Translations under genes and position numbers: made by a program
Part shown: positions 27,856-36,947 of the stretch, piece after piece
How the letters are laid out: the number at the start of each line of letters is the position of its first letter
Numbering within the stretch: the stretch's first letter is position 1
The notes under the pieces: model-generated
Seen by the model: only the letters and a program-made list of their open reading frames with translations
What the model was told of the DNA's origin: nothing
Database searches by the model: none
DNA from: an uncultured Pseudomonadota bacterium
Lineage (GTDB): Bacteria; Pseudomonadota; Gammaproteobacteria; Steroidobacterales; Steroidobacteraceae
Assembly (NCBI GenBank): GCA_946479515.1
Contig: CAMLGF010000006.1
Span: forward strand, 36,011-100,010
Direction of reading: 5' to 3'
DNA: 64,000 nt

Positions 27856-28655
27856 GCGATTCGCATACTAGCTGCCCGAACCGGCCCGCGCAGCCGCAGC
27901 TGCCAGAGGATGGCGAATACACCCAGGGCGGCCAGGAGATGCTTGAGCGAGTGACCGCTCACCGCGCCGCCGAGCAGCCGGTGGATCTGCAGGTCGAAGG
28001 TTTCGGACACCTTGGCGAGGCCATACCACATGGCAGCCCAGGCGAGATATCCGCCGTGGCTGTAGCGAGTCGCCGGAAAGAGCACGATCAGCAGCACGAT
28101 GGCGAGCACCGACCATCCCTGGTACACGCCATAGGGCATGACGTTCCCCGCGCCCGCGCGTTCGGTCGCGTACCAGTACAACACCGTGATCATGCCGATG
28201 GTCAGCAAGGGCGCCAATGCGCGCCGGCCGAGTGCCGGGTCCAACCTTTCGCCGGTGGCCGCGGCAACCAGGCCCGCGAAGCCCAGTGTCATCGGCAGGC
28301 GATCCCAGACCAGGCGCATGTTGTCCGGCGCCAGGTGGTAGTAAGCCGAGCCGAAACAGGTGAGCAGCGCACCGAGAAAGAACACCAGGTACGGCAGCCG
28401 TTCGCGCTCGTCGCAGAAGTTCCCTCCCCCGCGAGAGATCAAGACCAATCCCCAGGTTCCGGCGATCAGGAACGGCAGGTTGGACACCACGTTGAGAAAA
28501 TTCGCGACCCCGAACAGGGAACGGCAATCGGCGAACTGGTGATACGACAGCGGTTGCGGCATCGCCGGCAATGCGAATGCCGCGACCGCGCAGGCCATCG
28601 TGACGGCGGGCAGCACGGCGCGGCGCCACGCCATCGGCCCGGCGCCTGAGATCAT
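27852..28655 (-). CDS. CREST-superfamily membrane hydrolase, alkaline ceramidase-like
   Basis: 267 residues with seven predicted hydrophobic segments. The residues that define the CREST superfamily (alkaline ceramidases, PAQR, Per1 and relatives) are present: Ser103 and His107 in [11 protein letters not shown], Asp118 in [10 protein letters not shown] and His235/His239 in [12 protein letters not shown]. These bind zinc for amide hydrolysis in ceramidases. ATG at 28655 or, less likely, 28634 starts it. The gene lies between an M32 carboxypeptidase and ttcA, overlapping both by 4 bp. A lipid-amide or related membrane substrate is likely, but activity is not shown by sequence alone. Confidence 0.82.
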   Translation of the reverse strand: MISGAGPMAWRRAVLPAVTMACAVAAFALPAMPQPLSYHQFADCRSLFGVANFLNVVSNLPFLIAGTWGLVLISRGGGNFCDERERLPYLVFFLGALLTCFGSAYYHLAPDNMRLVWDRLPMTLGFAGLVAAATGERLDPALGRRALAPLLTIGMITVLYWYATERAGAGNVMPYGVYQGWSVLAIVLLIVLFPATRYSHGGYLAWAAMWYGLAKVSETFDLQIHRLLGGAVSGHSLKHLLAALGVFAILWQLRLRGPVRAASMRIA

Positions 28656-30175
28656 GCCGCGGCGCTGCCGACGCTGCGTTCGTCTTCGAGATACTTGCCT
28701 TCCAGATAGCGCAGGGTGGCCGCGGCCGACAGCGGCCTGCCGGTCGCGTTCTTCAGCAATTCCTGCGCGCCGACGCGCGCGCCCTGGCGATGCACGTGCT
28801 CACGCAGCCAGCCCATGAGGCCGGAAAAATCTCCGCGCGCGATCTGCGCTTCGACGTCGGGCACGGCGCTGCGCAACGTATCGTAGAACTGCGCCGCCAT
28901 GACGGCGCCCAGCGCGTACGACGGGAAGTAGCCGAAGGAGCCCACGGCCCAGTGCACGTCCTGGAGCACACCCTCCAGATCGTTCGCCGGCTTCACCGAC
29001 AGACGCTGCTCCATGCCCGCGGCCCAGGCGTCGCGCAGGTTGCGCACGGCGAGCTTGCCGTCGAGCAGCTGGTTTTCGATTTCGTAACGCAGCTGGATGT
29101 GCAGCGTGTAGGTGAGCTCGTCGGCGTCCACGCGGATCGGCCCGCGCCGCACGCGCGTGAGATGCGCGTACAGGTTTTCCTCCGACCACTCGGGGCCGGA
29201 CACGCCGAAATGCTTTTCCAGCAGCGGCCGCAGGTAGCGCACGAAAGGCCGGCTGCGGCACACGATCATTTCCATGAGCAGCGACTGGCTTTCCTCCAGC
29301 GCCATGCCGCGGGCGCGCCCGACGGGTTGATCCGCGAATTCCGGCGGCAGGCCCACGTCGTACAACGCATGGCCGGTCTCGTGCAGTGCGCCGAGCAGCC
29401 CCGAGAACGGATCGGCGGTATCGAAGCGCGTGGTGACGCGCACATCTCCCGGCACGCCCTCGGTGAACGGATGCTCGCTCTCGTCGAGCCGGCCGCGATC
29501 GAAGGGAAATCCCACCGACTTCATGATCTCGACCGCGAGCGCCCGCTGTTTGCCGGCGGTGAACTTGCCGGTGATGGGCAGCAGCGGCATGGTCTCCTGG
29601 CGGCCGAGCACTTCGCGGATCAGGCCCGGCAAGCGCCGGCCCAGCGCCTTGAACATGGCGTCGATCTCCGCCGAAGTGAGCCCCGGGCTGAACTCATCGA
29701 CCAGGGCATCGTACGGAGAGAGGTTGCGCGACTGGCCGAGCAGCTGCGCCTTGTCGCGCACCAGGTGCACGACCTCCTCGAGATGCGGCGCGAAATCCTC
29801 GAACTTGCCGCTCTCGCGCGCCGCCAGCCATTTCGCCTCGGCCTTCGACGCGGCCTTGGCCAACCGGGAAATCAGCGCCACCGGGGTAGCGATGGCGAAG
29901 TCGCGCTGCCGGCGCATCTCGCGGAGATTCGCGATCTGCCAATCCTCGAGCCCGGCCGTGCTGGCCTGTGCCCGGTCGAGCAGGCGCGTGATCTTCGGAC
30001 TGGTCACCAGGGTGTGATATTCGGTTTCCAGGGCAGCCAGCTGTTCGCCCCGCACGTCGGCACTGCCCCGCGGCATCATCACCGCTGCATCCCACCTGAG
30101 TACGGCCATGGCGCCGCGGAAGGCGTGGAGACGTCTCCATTCCAGTTCGAGTTGCTTGTAGGGACTGAGAGCCAT
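28652..30175 (-). CDS. M32 family carboxypeptidase (Taq carboxypeptidase type)
   Basis: 507 residues, typical for M32. The zinc motif HETGHALYDVG is at 265-275 and the third ligand region ALEESQSLLMEM follows at about 292. The long helical N-terminal part (YKQLELEWRRLHAFRGAMAVLRWD) forms the groove over the active site. It removes C-terminal residues from peptides in a metal-dependent manner, probably in the cytosol, since no signal peptide is seen. First gene of a four-gene operon with the CREST protein, ttcA and the phosphatase fusion. Confidence 0.94.
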   Translation of the reverse strand: MALSPYKQLELEWRRLHAFRGAMAVLRWDAAVMMPRGSADVRGEQLAALETEYHTLVTSPKITRLLDRAQASTAGLEDWQIANLREMRRQRDFAIATPVALISRLAKAASKAEAKWLAARESGKFEDFAPHLEEVVHLVRDKAQLLGQSRNLSPYDALVDEFSPGLTSAEIDAMFKALGRRLPGLIREVLGRQETMPLLPITGKFTAGKQRALAVEIMKSVGFPFDRGRLDESEHPFTEGVPGDVRVTTRFDTADPFSGLLGALHETGHALYDVGLPPEFADQPVGRARGMALEESQSLLMEMIVCRSRPFVRYLRPLLEKHFGVSGPEWSEENLYAHLTRVRRGPIRVDADELTYTLHIQLRYEIENQLLDGKLAVRNLRDAWAAGMEQRLSVKPANDLEGVLQDVHWAVGSFGYFPSYALGAVMAAQFYDTLRSAVPDVEAQIARGDFSGLMGWLREHVHRQGARVGAQELLKNATGRPLSAAATLRYLEGKYLEDERSVGSAAA

Positions 30176-30225
30176 GGGCGAGCAGATCGAGGCGGGATTT
30201 GACGGCCTCCAGTCTACCAGCGGGG

Positions 30226-30266
30226 CCTGTCCGCGGGCGCCGGACAGGTTCCAAAATCCTTTGGAA
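30226..30266. promoter_or_regulatory. Two adjacent inverted repeats upstream of the M32 operon
   Basis: CCTGTCCG (30226-30233) is mirrored by CGGACAGG (30241-30248) around a 7-bp loop, and immediately beside it TTCCAAA (30249-30255) is mirrored by TTTGGAA (30260-30266) around ATCC. Both are perfect. They lie 51-91 bp ahead of the M32 start on the minus strand, in the 218-bp gap after the RND gene. The first could fold as an RNA hairpin in the leader; the second looks more like a dimer operator. The rest of the gap holds nothing recognisable apart from a repeat-like motif at 30339-30350. Confidence 0.45.
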
Positions 30267-30393
30267 TCAGCGGGTTAAAAAGTCAGGTTGCGGTTGACAG
30301 CCCGGCCGCGTGGAAGCCCGAACTATGTCAAAAAGACAGGGGCACATTCCCACCCGGCGGGGCGCGAGCCGCGCCGCGACTCACCGGACTCGA

Positions 30394-33300
30394 TCAGGGC
30401 GTGTCGGTCGAGACGGGGGCGGCCGTGGCGGGTGCACCACGAACCGGCTCGCGCCGGCCCATCAACCCATCGATGAGCCGCGACATGTACTCGGGCGAGC
30501 GCGTGTTACGGGCAATCAACAGATACAGCGCCGGCACCACGTACAGGGTCATGGCCAGCGAAACGATGGTGCCGAAGAAGACCGTGGCGCCGATGGATTC
30601 ACGGCTCTCGGCGCCCGCGCCATGCGCCAGCATCAGGGGCACCGCGCCAAAGGCCGTGCACAGGCTGGTCATGAGCACCGGCCGCAACCGGGTGGCCGCG
30701 GCCTGGATCACCGCTGCCACGAACTCCACACCGCGGTCGCGCAGCTGGTTCGCGAACTCGACGATGAGGATGCCATTCTTGCAGGCGATGCCGATCAGCA
30801 TGATGCAGCCGATCTGGCTGAAGATGTTGATGGTCGAGTTGAACAGGAACAGGCCCAGCAGCGCGCCCGTGAGCGCCAGCGGCACCGTGATCAGGATCAC
30901 CAGGGGGTGAATGAAGCTCTCGAACTGGGCCGCCAGCACCAGGTACACCACCAGCAATGCAAAGGCGAAGGTCACCCACAGCGCATCGCCGGACTTCTTG
31001 TACTGGTAAGTCTCGCCGTTGTAGATGATCTGCGCGTTCGGCGCTTCCTCGCGGATCACGCGCTCCATGTACGCCACGGCCTCACCCAGCGTGTAGCCGG
31101 GCCCCAGTGAGCCCGCGAGCTCGATGGCGCGCATGCGATCCGTGCGCCGCAGCTCCGTCGGCCCGGCGCGCTCTTCGATCCGCACCAGCGCAGACAGCGG
31201 GATCAGCTCGCCGCTCTTGTCGGAGCGCACGTACAGATTGTCGAGGTCGCCCACGGTGGCGCGCTGCGCCTCGCGGGCCTGCAGCATCACGTCGTACTCC
31301 TCGCCGGAGCGCTCGAAGGTGGTGACGATGCGCGAGCCCATCATGGTTTCGAGCGTGCGCCCGACGGTCTGCAAAGAGACGCCGAGATCCGCGGCCTTGT
31401 TGCGATCGATCTGTACGATGACGCGCGGCTGGCGTTCCAGATAGTCGGACTCGAGATTGAGGATGCGGGGGTTCTCCCGGGCCACGCGCTCCATCACCTT
31501 GTCGCGCCACTGCACGATCTCGGCATAGTCGCCGCCGCCCAGCGCGATGGCGAGCGGGCGCGTGCTGTTGCGCGTCAGCGGACTTCCCGCCTGGTTGACG
31601 TTGATGCGCGCGCCGGCAATGTCCTGCGTGCGCTGACGCAGCCGATCGGCGATCTGCCCCGCGCTTTCGTGGCGCTGGTCCCAGAGATTGAGCGGCATGA
31701 AGACGATGCCGGTATTCATGTCGGCATTGCGGCCGAAGCCGCCGCTGCGCGCGTTCACGCGGCGTGCGTTGCCATTCTCGACTTCCTGCATCGCGATCGC
31801 CTCCACCTGCCGCAGCTGCCGGTCGAGATACTGGATGCTCGAGCCCTCCGGCGCGGTGATGAAAATGCGTACGAAGGCGCGGTCTTCCTGCGGCGCGAGC
31901 TCGCTGGGAATGCGCAGCGCGGCAGACGGCCAGCCGATCACGAGCACGGCCAGCAGCAGGCCGAACAAGCCGAGCGCGCCAGCGACGATCCAGAGCGGGC
32001 GGCGCCCGATGAGCAGCCGCCGCAGGCCGGCGGCGTAGTGATCATCGAGATCGTGGAACACGCGATCCACGCCGCCGGCCATGCGCGAGCGCGGCATGCC
32101 CTTGGCGAACAGCTTCGACGCCATCATGGGCGTCAGGCTGAGCGCGATGAACGCGGAGAAGCCCACGGCCGCGGCGACGGTGACGCCGAACTCGCCGAAC
32201 AGCCTGCCGGTATCGCCGGTCATGAACGACACGGGCACGAACACCGCCATCAGCACGAGGGTGGTGGCGATGACCGCGAAGCCGATTTCCCGCGAGCCGT
32301 TGATGGACGCGAGCACGGCATTCTCCCCGCCCTCGATGCGGCGCACGATGTTCTCCAGCACCACGATGGCATCGTCGACCACCAGGCCGATGGCCAGCAC
32401 CGCGGCGAGCAGCGTTAGCGTGTTGATGGAGTAATCCAGCATCAGCATGACGATGCCGGCCGCCATGATGGACACCGGGATCGTGACCGCGGGAATCAGC
32501 GTGGCGCGCAGCGTGCCGAGAAACAGGAAGATGACCAGGAGCACCAGCACCAGCGTCTCCGACAACGCCCACGCCACGTTCTTCAGCGAGGCGGCGATGT
32601 ACACGCCGTTGTCGATGTTGATCTCGACGGTGATGTCCTTGGGCAGCGTGGGCTGGATTTCCGCGAGTCGCTCCTTCACCGCGCTCGACGTCGCCAGTAC
32701 GTTGGCCTTCGACTGCGGAATGATCGCCATGGACAGGCCGATCGCGCCATTGGAGCGGGCGATGCTGCGGTCGTCATCGGAGGCCAGGCGAACCTCCGCG
32801 ACTTCCCCGAGTCGCACCAGGTACCCGTCCGGACCGTGCCCGACCACGAGATTGCGGAAGTCTTCCGCGGTGCGCAGGTTGGTGTCCGTGCGCAGCGAGA
32901 ATTCACGCTCGGCGGATTCCAGGCGACCGGCGGGAATCTCGACGTTCTCGCGCAACAGCGCATTTTCCACGTCGGCCACGGTGAGCTGGCGCGCCGCCAG
33001 GTTCTCGCGCGACAGCCATACGCGCATCGCGTACCGGCGCGCGCCATTCACCCGCACGTTGGCCACGCCCTCGAGGGTGGCGAACTGGTCGACGAGATAC
33101 CGCTCCATGTAGTCGGTGATCTCGAGCATGTTGCGCTGGGTGCTGGCCACGTTCAGCCAGATGATGGGATCGGTGCCACTGTCCACCTTGGTGATCTGCG
33201 GCGGATCGGCCTCGAGCGGCAGCCGGGATGCCACCCGCGACAGCCGCTCGCGGATGTCGTTGGCGGCGGAGTCGAGATCGCGTTCCAGCGCGAACTCGAC

Positions 33301-33576
33301 ATTGATCTGCGAGCGCTCGTCGCGGCTCGAAGAATTGAGGCGTTCCACGCCCTCGATGCCGGAGATCTCGTTCTCGATGATCTGCGTGATGCGCGACTCG
33401 ACCACATCCGACGACGCGCCGCGATAGCGGGTGTCGACGTTGACCACGGGCCGATCGACGTCGGGGAATTCACGCAGGCTCAGGCGCATGATGGCGCCGA
33501 GCCCGAGAATGAACAGCAGCAGCGACATCACCGTCGCGAAGACCGGCCGCCGCACCGACAGATCCGAGATCATCAT
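30394..33576 (-). CDS. RND-family efflux transporter permease (HAE1 type)
   Basis: 1060 residues, the standard length for an inner-membrane RND pump. The start is one of two adjacent ATGs at 33576 and 33573. The first TM helix (VFATVMSLLLFILGLGAI) is followed by the porter domain; the proton-relay helix TM4 shows GLVVDDAIVVLENIVRR with the paired Asp, and the second half repeats the architecture (GIACKNGILIVEFANQL). It exports hydrophobic compounds using proton motive force, with the adaptor encoded immediately upstream. No outer-membrane channel gene is in the window. Substrates cannot be read from sequence. Confidence 0.96.
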   Translation of the reverse strand: MMISDLSVRRPVFATVMSLLLFILGLGAIMRLSLREFPDVDRPVVNVDTRYRGASSDVVESRITQIIENEISGIEGVERLNSSSRDERSQINVEFALERDLDSAANDIRERLSRVASRLPLEADPPQITKVDSGTDPIIWLNVASTQRNMLEITDYMERYLVDQFATLEGVANVRVNGARRYAMRVWLSRENLAARQLTVADVENALLRENVEIPAGRLESAEREFSLRTDTNLRTAEDFRNLVVGHGPDGYLVRLGEVAEVRLASDDDRSIARSNGAIGLSMAIIPQSKANVLATSSAVKERLAEIQPTLPKDITVEINIDNGVYIAASLKNVAWALSETLVLVLLVIFLFLGTLRATLIPAVTIPVSIMAAGIVMLMLDYSINTLTLLAAVLAIGLVVDDAIVVLENIVRRIEGGENAVLASINGSREIGFAVIATTLVLMAVFVPVSFMTGDTGRLFGEFGVTVAAAVGFSAFIALSLTPMMASKLFAKGMPRSRMAGGVDRVFHDLDDHYAAGLRRLLIGRRPLWIVAGALGLFGLLLAVLVIGWPSAALRIPSELAPQEDRAFVRIFITAPEGSSIQYLDRQLRQVEAIAMQEVENGNARRVNARSGGFGRNADMNTGIVFMPLNLWDQRHESAGQIADRLRQRTQDIAGARINVNQAGSPLTRNSTRPLAIALGGGDYAEIVQWRDKVMERVARENPRILNLESDYLERQPRVIVQIDRNKAADLGVSLQTVGRTLETMMGSRIVTTFERSGEEYDVMLQAREAQRATVGDLDNLYVRSDKSGELIPLSALVRIEERAGPTELRRTDRMRAIELAGSLGPGYTLGEAVAYMERVIREEAPNAQIIYNGETYQYKKSGDALWVTFAFALLVVYLVLAAQFESFIHPLVILITVPLALTGALLGLFLFNSTINIFSQIGCIMLIGIACKNGILIVEFANQLRDRGVEFVAAVIQAAATRLRPVLMTSLCTAFGAVPLMLAHGAGAESRESIGATVFFGTIVSLAMTLYVVPALYLLIARNTRSPEYMSRLIDGLMGRREPVRGAPATAAPVSTDTP

Positions 33577-34733
33577 TGCCGCAGGCTCGGCGGGGAGGCG
33601 CTGGCGGCGTGGCCGACGTCCCGCTCGGATTGCGCGTCGGCCAGGGGTTCCACCTGGCGATCGATGGCATTCACGGGCGTGCCGTCGCGCACTTTTTGCG
33701 TGCCTTCGACGACCACGCGATCTCCGGCGATGAGGCCCGCCAGCACTTCCACGCTGCCCGGCGTGCGCCCGCCGATACGCACCTCGCGCCGCTGCGCCTT
33801 GCCGTCCGCCACGACGAACACGAACTGCTTCTCGGCTTCCGGGCTGAGCGCCTCTTCGGGAATGATGAGCGTCTCGCGCTCATCCTTCGACAGCGCGACG
33901 TTCAGGAACATGCCGGGTCTGAGTGCCCCGTCCTCGTTGGCCAACAGGGCGCGCACCGTGACCGAGCGCGTATTCATGTCGACGCGCGAATCGATGCTGG
34001 CCACCTTGCCCGCGAAGCTGCGGCCGGGATATGCCGGCGCCGTGGCGCGCACCGAGAGTCCTTCGCGCAGCGTTGCGACGAAGGTTTCGGGCACGGAGAA
34101 ATCGAGCTTGATGACACTGGTGTCGTCGAGCGTAGTGATGACGTCCCCGGGACTGATGAGCGTGCCCACGCTCACGCGGCGCAGGCCTACCCGGCCGGAG
34201 AAAGGCGCGCGTATCACGGTGTCTTCCAGCCGCGCCTGCGCCGCCTGCAGCCGCGCGCGATTCGATTTCAGCGTGGCCTCGAGCTGTTCGAAACTGGATT
34301 TCGACAAGGCCTGCGTGTTCAGCAGCTCGCGGCTGCGATTGAACTGGCTTTCGCTTTCGGTGACGGCGGCCTGCGCCGCAGCCACATCGGCCCGCGCCTG
34401 CGCATCATCGAGCTGCACCAGCACCTGACCGGCGCGCACACGCTCGCCGTCGCCGAATCGCACCGCGGCGACCACGTTCGAGGTCTTGGAGCTGATGTCG
34501 ACGGACTCGTTTGCGCGCGCATTGCCCACGGCCTCGAGCTTCTGCGCGACACGCTCGCTGCGCGCGACGGCCGTGGTGACCGCCGTCGGCGCCCCGCTGC
34601 GCCCGCCGCCCGGGCCCTGGGGCCCGGATGCGCCCACAGGTGCTCGATGTTGGGTCGCGTAAATGGCCCAGCCGGCGCAGACCACCGCGATGGCAATGCT
34701 GATCGGGGTTGCGAGATTGCGCCTCTGCGTCAT
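33573..34733 (-). CDS. RND efflux periplasmic adaptor (membrane fusion protein)
   Basis: 386 residues with an N-terminal membrane anchor (ISIAIAVVCAGWAIYA) and no lipobox. The lipoyl-like halves flank an alpha-helical hairpin (AQARADVAAAQAAVTESESQF and KSNRARLQAAQARLEDT), then IRAPFSGRVGLRRVSVGTLISPGD, the adaptor signature, and a beta-barrel/membrane-proximal domain. The hairpin is short, typical of RND adaptors of the MexA-like superfamily with two-component pumps. Its stop overlaps the permease start (ATG/TGA), so the genes are co-translated. A Gly/Pro-rich stretch near residues 35-50 follows the anchor. Confidence 0.95.
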   Translation of the reverse strand: MTQRRNLATPISIAIAVVCAGWAIYATQHRAPVGASGPQGPGGGRSGAPTAVTTAVARSERVAQKLEAVGNARANESVDISSKTSNVVAAVRFGDGERVRAGQVLVQLDDAQARADVAAAQAAVTESESQFNRSRELLNTQALSKSSFEQLEATLKSNRARLQAAQARLEDTVIRAPFSGRVGLRRVSVGTLISPGDVITTLDDTSVIKLDFSVPETFVATLREGLSVRATAPAYPGRSFAGKVASIDSRVDMNTRSVTVRALLANEDGALRPGMFLNVALSKDERETLIIPEEALSPEAEKQFVFVVADGKAQRREVRIGGRTPGSVEVLAGLIAGDRVVVEGTQKVRDGTPVNAIDRQVEPLADAQSERDVGHAASASPPSLRQ

Positions 34734-34797
34734 CGTGTGCGTGCTCGTTGGCGGGCAAGAAGTATGGCACCGCTAACATTCCAGCACACGAGGGAGA

Positions 34798-35670
34798 TCA
34801 GTGGCTTACGTCCCCCGCCTGCCTTGCTTCCCAGCGGCGAATCATCTGCTTGCGGTCCGGCCCCCAGCGATAACCGCCGAGCACGCCGCCCGCTCGCAGC
34901 ACGCGATGACAGGGAATGACCCAGGCGATCGGATTCGCCCCCACCGCCGTACCAACGGCGCGTGCGGCATCCGGCTTGCCGAGTCTCCTTGCCAGCGCGC
35001 CGTATGTGACCGTCTCTCCGGGTTCGAGTTCGAGCAGCGCCCGCCACACCTGCACCTGGAAATTGGTGCCCGTGACGGCCAGGGGGAACGTTGCGGTTCG
35101 ATGGCCCCAGATCATGGCCACGAGCTCGGCCGCCCGCGCGTCATCGCGGACGAACTCAGCTCTCGGCCACAAGACGCGCAGCGCGGCCAGTTCCGTGGCG
35201 CCATCGTCGTCATCGATGAATGACAAGCGGCACAGCCCACGCGGCGTATCCGCGAGGAAAGCCGAACCGAAGGGCGTGCGAGCGATGCCGTGTCGGATCG
35301 TGACGCCCTCGCCCGCATGGCGGATCTCGCCGGGCGTCAGGGCCTCCAGCGTCACGGTCAGATCATGCAGCCGGCCGCCTCCGGAAAGTCCGACGGCGTG
35401 CGCGGCATCGAGAACCGATGGCTCATCCCGCAGGGCTGCACCGGCGGCACGACTGGTGATTTCCGCCAGGTACTGCTTGGGAGTCAGGCCCGTCCAGCGG
35501 CGGAACAGCCGGTTGAAGTGGAAGTCGGACAGTCCGATGTGCCTGGCGATTTCGGCCAGTCGGGGCTGTCGGCGGTACTCGCGTTCGATGTATTCGATGG
35601 CCCGGGTCATCCGCGCGAATTCGCGGCTGTCGACGAAGGCATCGGAAATGGGGGTGACATTGGTGTCCAT
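34798..35670 (-). CDS. AraC-type HTH / O6-alkylguanine-DNA alkyltransferase fusion (Ada without its N-terminal domain)
   Basis: 290 residues from the ATG at 35670. An AraC-type double helix-turn-helix at about 22-110 (RQPRLAEIARHIGLSDFHFNRLFRRW) is followed by the alkyltransferase domain with FQVQVWRALLELEPGETVTYGALA and the active-site IPCHRV (Cys254). The Ada methylphosphotriester-sensing domain, with its four Cys, is missing. It therefore looks like a repair protein with DNA-binding capacity but no known methyl-sensing switch. The upstream frame extension to 35883 overlaps the next gene and is not used. Confidence 0.93.
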   Translation of the reverse strand: MDTNVTPISDAFVDSREFARMTRAIEYIEREYRRQPRLAEIARHIGLSDFHFNRLFRRWTGLTPKQYLAEITSRAAGAALRDEPSVLDAAHAVGLSGGGRLHDLTVTLEALTPGEIRHAGEGVTIRHGIARTPFGSAFLADTPRGLCRLSFIDDDDGATELAALRVLWPRAEFVRDDARAAELVAMIWGHRTATFPLAVTGTNFQVQVWRALLELEPGETVTYGALARRLGKPDAARAVGTAVGANPIAWVIPCHRVLRAGGVLGGYRWGPDRKQMIRRWEARQAGDVSH

Positions 35671-35710
35671 GGGCGCAGCTTGCGCGCCGCCTTTCCGGGC
35701 GGCGACCCGA

Positions 35711-36892
35711 TTATTGCGCATCGTCCCCGGGCAGGGCGGCCGCGGACAGTGCGCGCACCAGCAGCGCCGCGATCTCGTCGGCCGGTTCCTGGCCATTACC
35801 CGCGACGTCGAGCACCACCAGCTGACGGTCGGCAAGCACCCAGAAGCCGCTGCCTTCGCCATCGCTGGCGGCGAGCGCGTCATCGCCTTCGAGTTTCAGC
35901 CTGCGCAGCTGCAAGCCGGTCTCCGCGCTGACGCGCGACGGCCGCGCCATCTCCGCGACCCAGCCGGCGGGCAGGATCTGACGGTCGCCGACTCTGCCGT
36001 CCGTGCCGAGCAGCGCCGCGATGCGCAGCATGTCGCGCGCCGTGGCCCGCCAGCAGCAATGGGCTGCCGGCATGCCGGCACGGCGATCGAGCTGCAGCTC
36101 CGCACGGCCGGCACCCACGGCCCGCCACAGGCGCTGGTCCAGGAATTCCTCGTACGGCTGCCCGGTCGTGCGCTCGATGACCACGGCCGCGAGCTGCGCA
36201 TTCGCGGGAGAATAATTGCGAAAGCCGCCGGGCTCGTGGTCCAGACGAAACCCGAGCGCCGTGGACTCGTAGTCGTTGCCTAACAACATGCGCACGCCGC
36301 GGGCAGTGGCGAATCGGGGCAGCCGGGTGAGATCGCTCCAGGGCGAACGCTGCAGCAGTCCGCGAACGTCGCCGCCTTCCTCCAGCCCGCTGGTCTCCTC
36401 GAGCAGCTGACGCAGCGTGATGCGACCGCGGGCATCGTCGCTCCATTCGCGCAGCACCGCGGACAGCGGCGCATCCAGCCAGCCGCTGCGACCTTCCGCG
36501 ACGATGCCCGCGGCCATGGCCACCACCGGTCGGGCGATCAGCGTGGCCGGCAGAAGCGAGTCGGCATCGTCGGCGACGAAGTAGCGCTCGACGGCGAGCC
36601 GCCCGCGATACATCACCAGCAGCGCGCGCGAGCCGGCGCTCCGCGCGCGGTTCGCCGCCTCTTCCACGAGCAACGCGTCGAAATCCTCCCCGGCCTCGGG
36701 CGGCGCCACGAGCGCAGCGGACGATGCCGCGCCGTCGGCGCCGATGGTCACCGTGGGTAGGTAGACATCCCCGGGCGGCAGCGGCAGTTGCAGCGCGCGC
36801 CGCCAGAACGGCAGGTCGGCGGTGAACGCACCGATGCCGAGCGACACCACCAGCAGCAGGATCGCGGTGAGGATTGTGAGAACGCGCCGCAT
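35711..36892 (-). CDS. Beta-lactamase-fold (serine hydrolase-like) membrane-anchored protein, probably inactive
   Basis: 393 residues from the ATG at 36892 with an N-terminal hydrophobic anchor (VLTILTAILLLVVSLGIGAF). The class C beta-lactamase/penicillin-binding-like fold is recognisable from ITLRQLLEETSGLEEG, FRNYSPANAQLAAVVIE and AMARPSR-like late segments. In the family the nucleophile is in SxxK just ahead of a VGIAI-type helix; the corresponding place here reads TLIARPVVAMAAGIVAEG, so Ser is replaced by Leu and Lys by Arg in my alignment by eye. That suggests a non-catalytic paralogue, perhaps a binding or sensing protein. Divergent from glgA. Confidence 0.8.
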   Translation of the reverse strand: MRRVLTILTAILLLVVSLGIGAFTADLPFWRRALQLPLPPGDVYLPTVTIGADGAASSAALVAPPEAGEDFDALLVEEAANRARSAGSRALLVMYRGRLAVERYFVADDADSLLPATLIARPVVAMAAGIVAEGRSGWLDAPLSAVLREWSDDARGRITLRQLLEETSGLEEGGDVRGLLQRSPWSDLTRLPRFATARGVRMLLGNDYESTALGFRLDHEPGGFRNYSPANAQLAAVVIERTTGQPYEEFLDQRLWRAVGAGRAELQLDRRAGMPAAHCCWRATARDMLRIAALLGTDGRVGDRQILPAGWVAEMARPSRVSAETGLQLRRLKLEGDDALAASDGEGSGFWVLADRQLVVLDVAGNGQEPADEIAALLVRALSAAALPGDDAQ

Positions 36893-36947
36893 GAGACCTG
36901 GGGCAATGCTACCAGTCACACTCAACCCATAGAATGCCGACGCTAGA

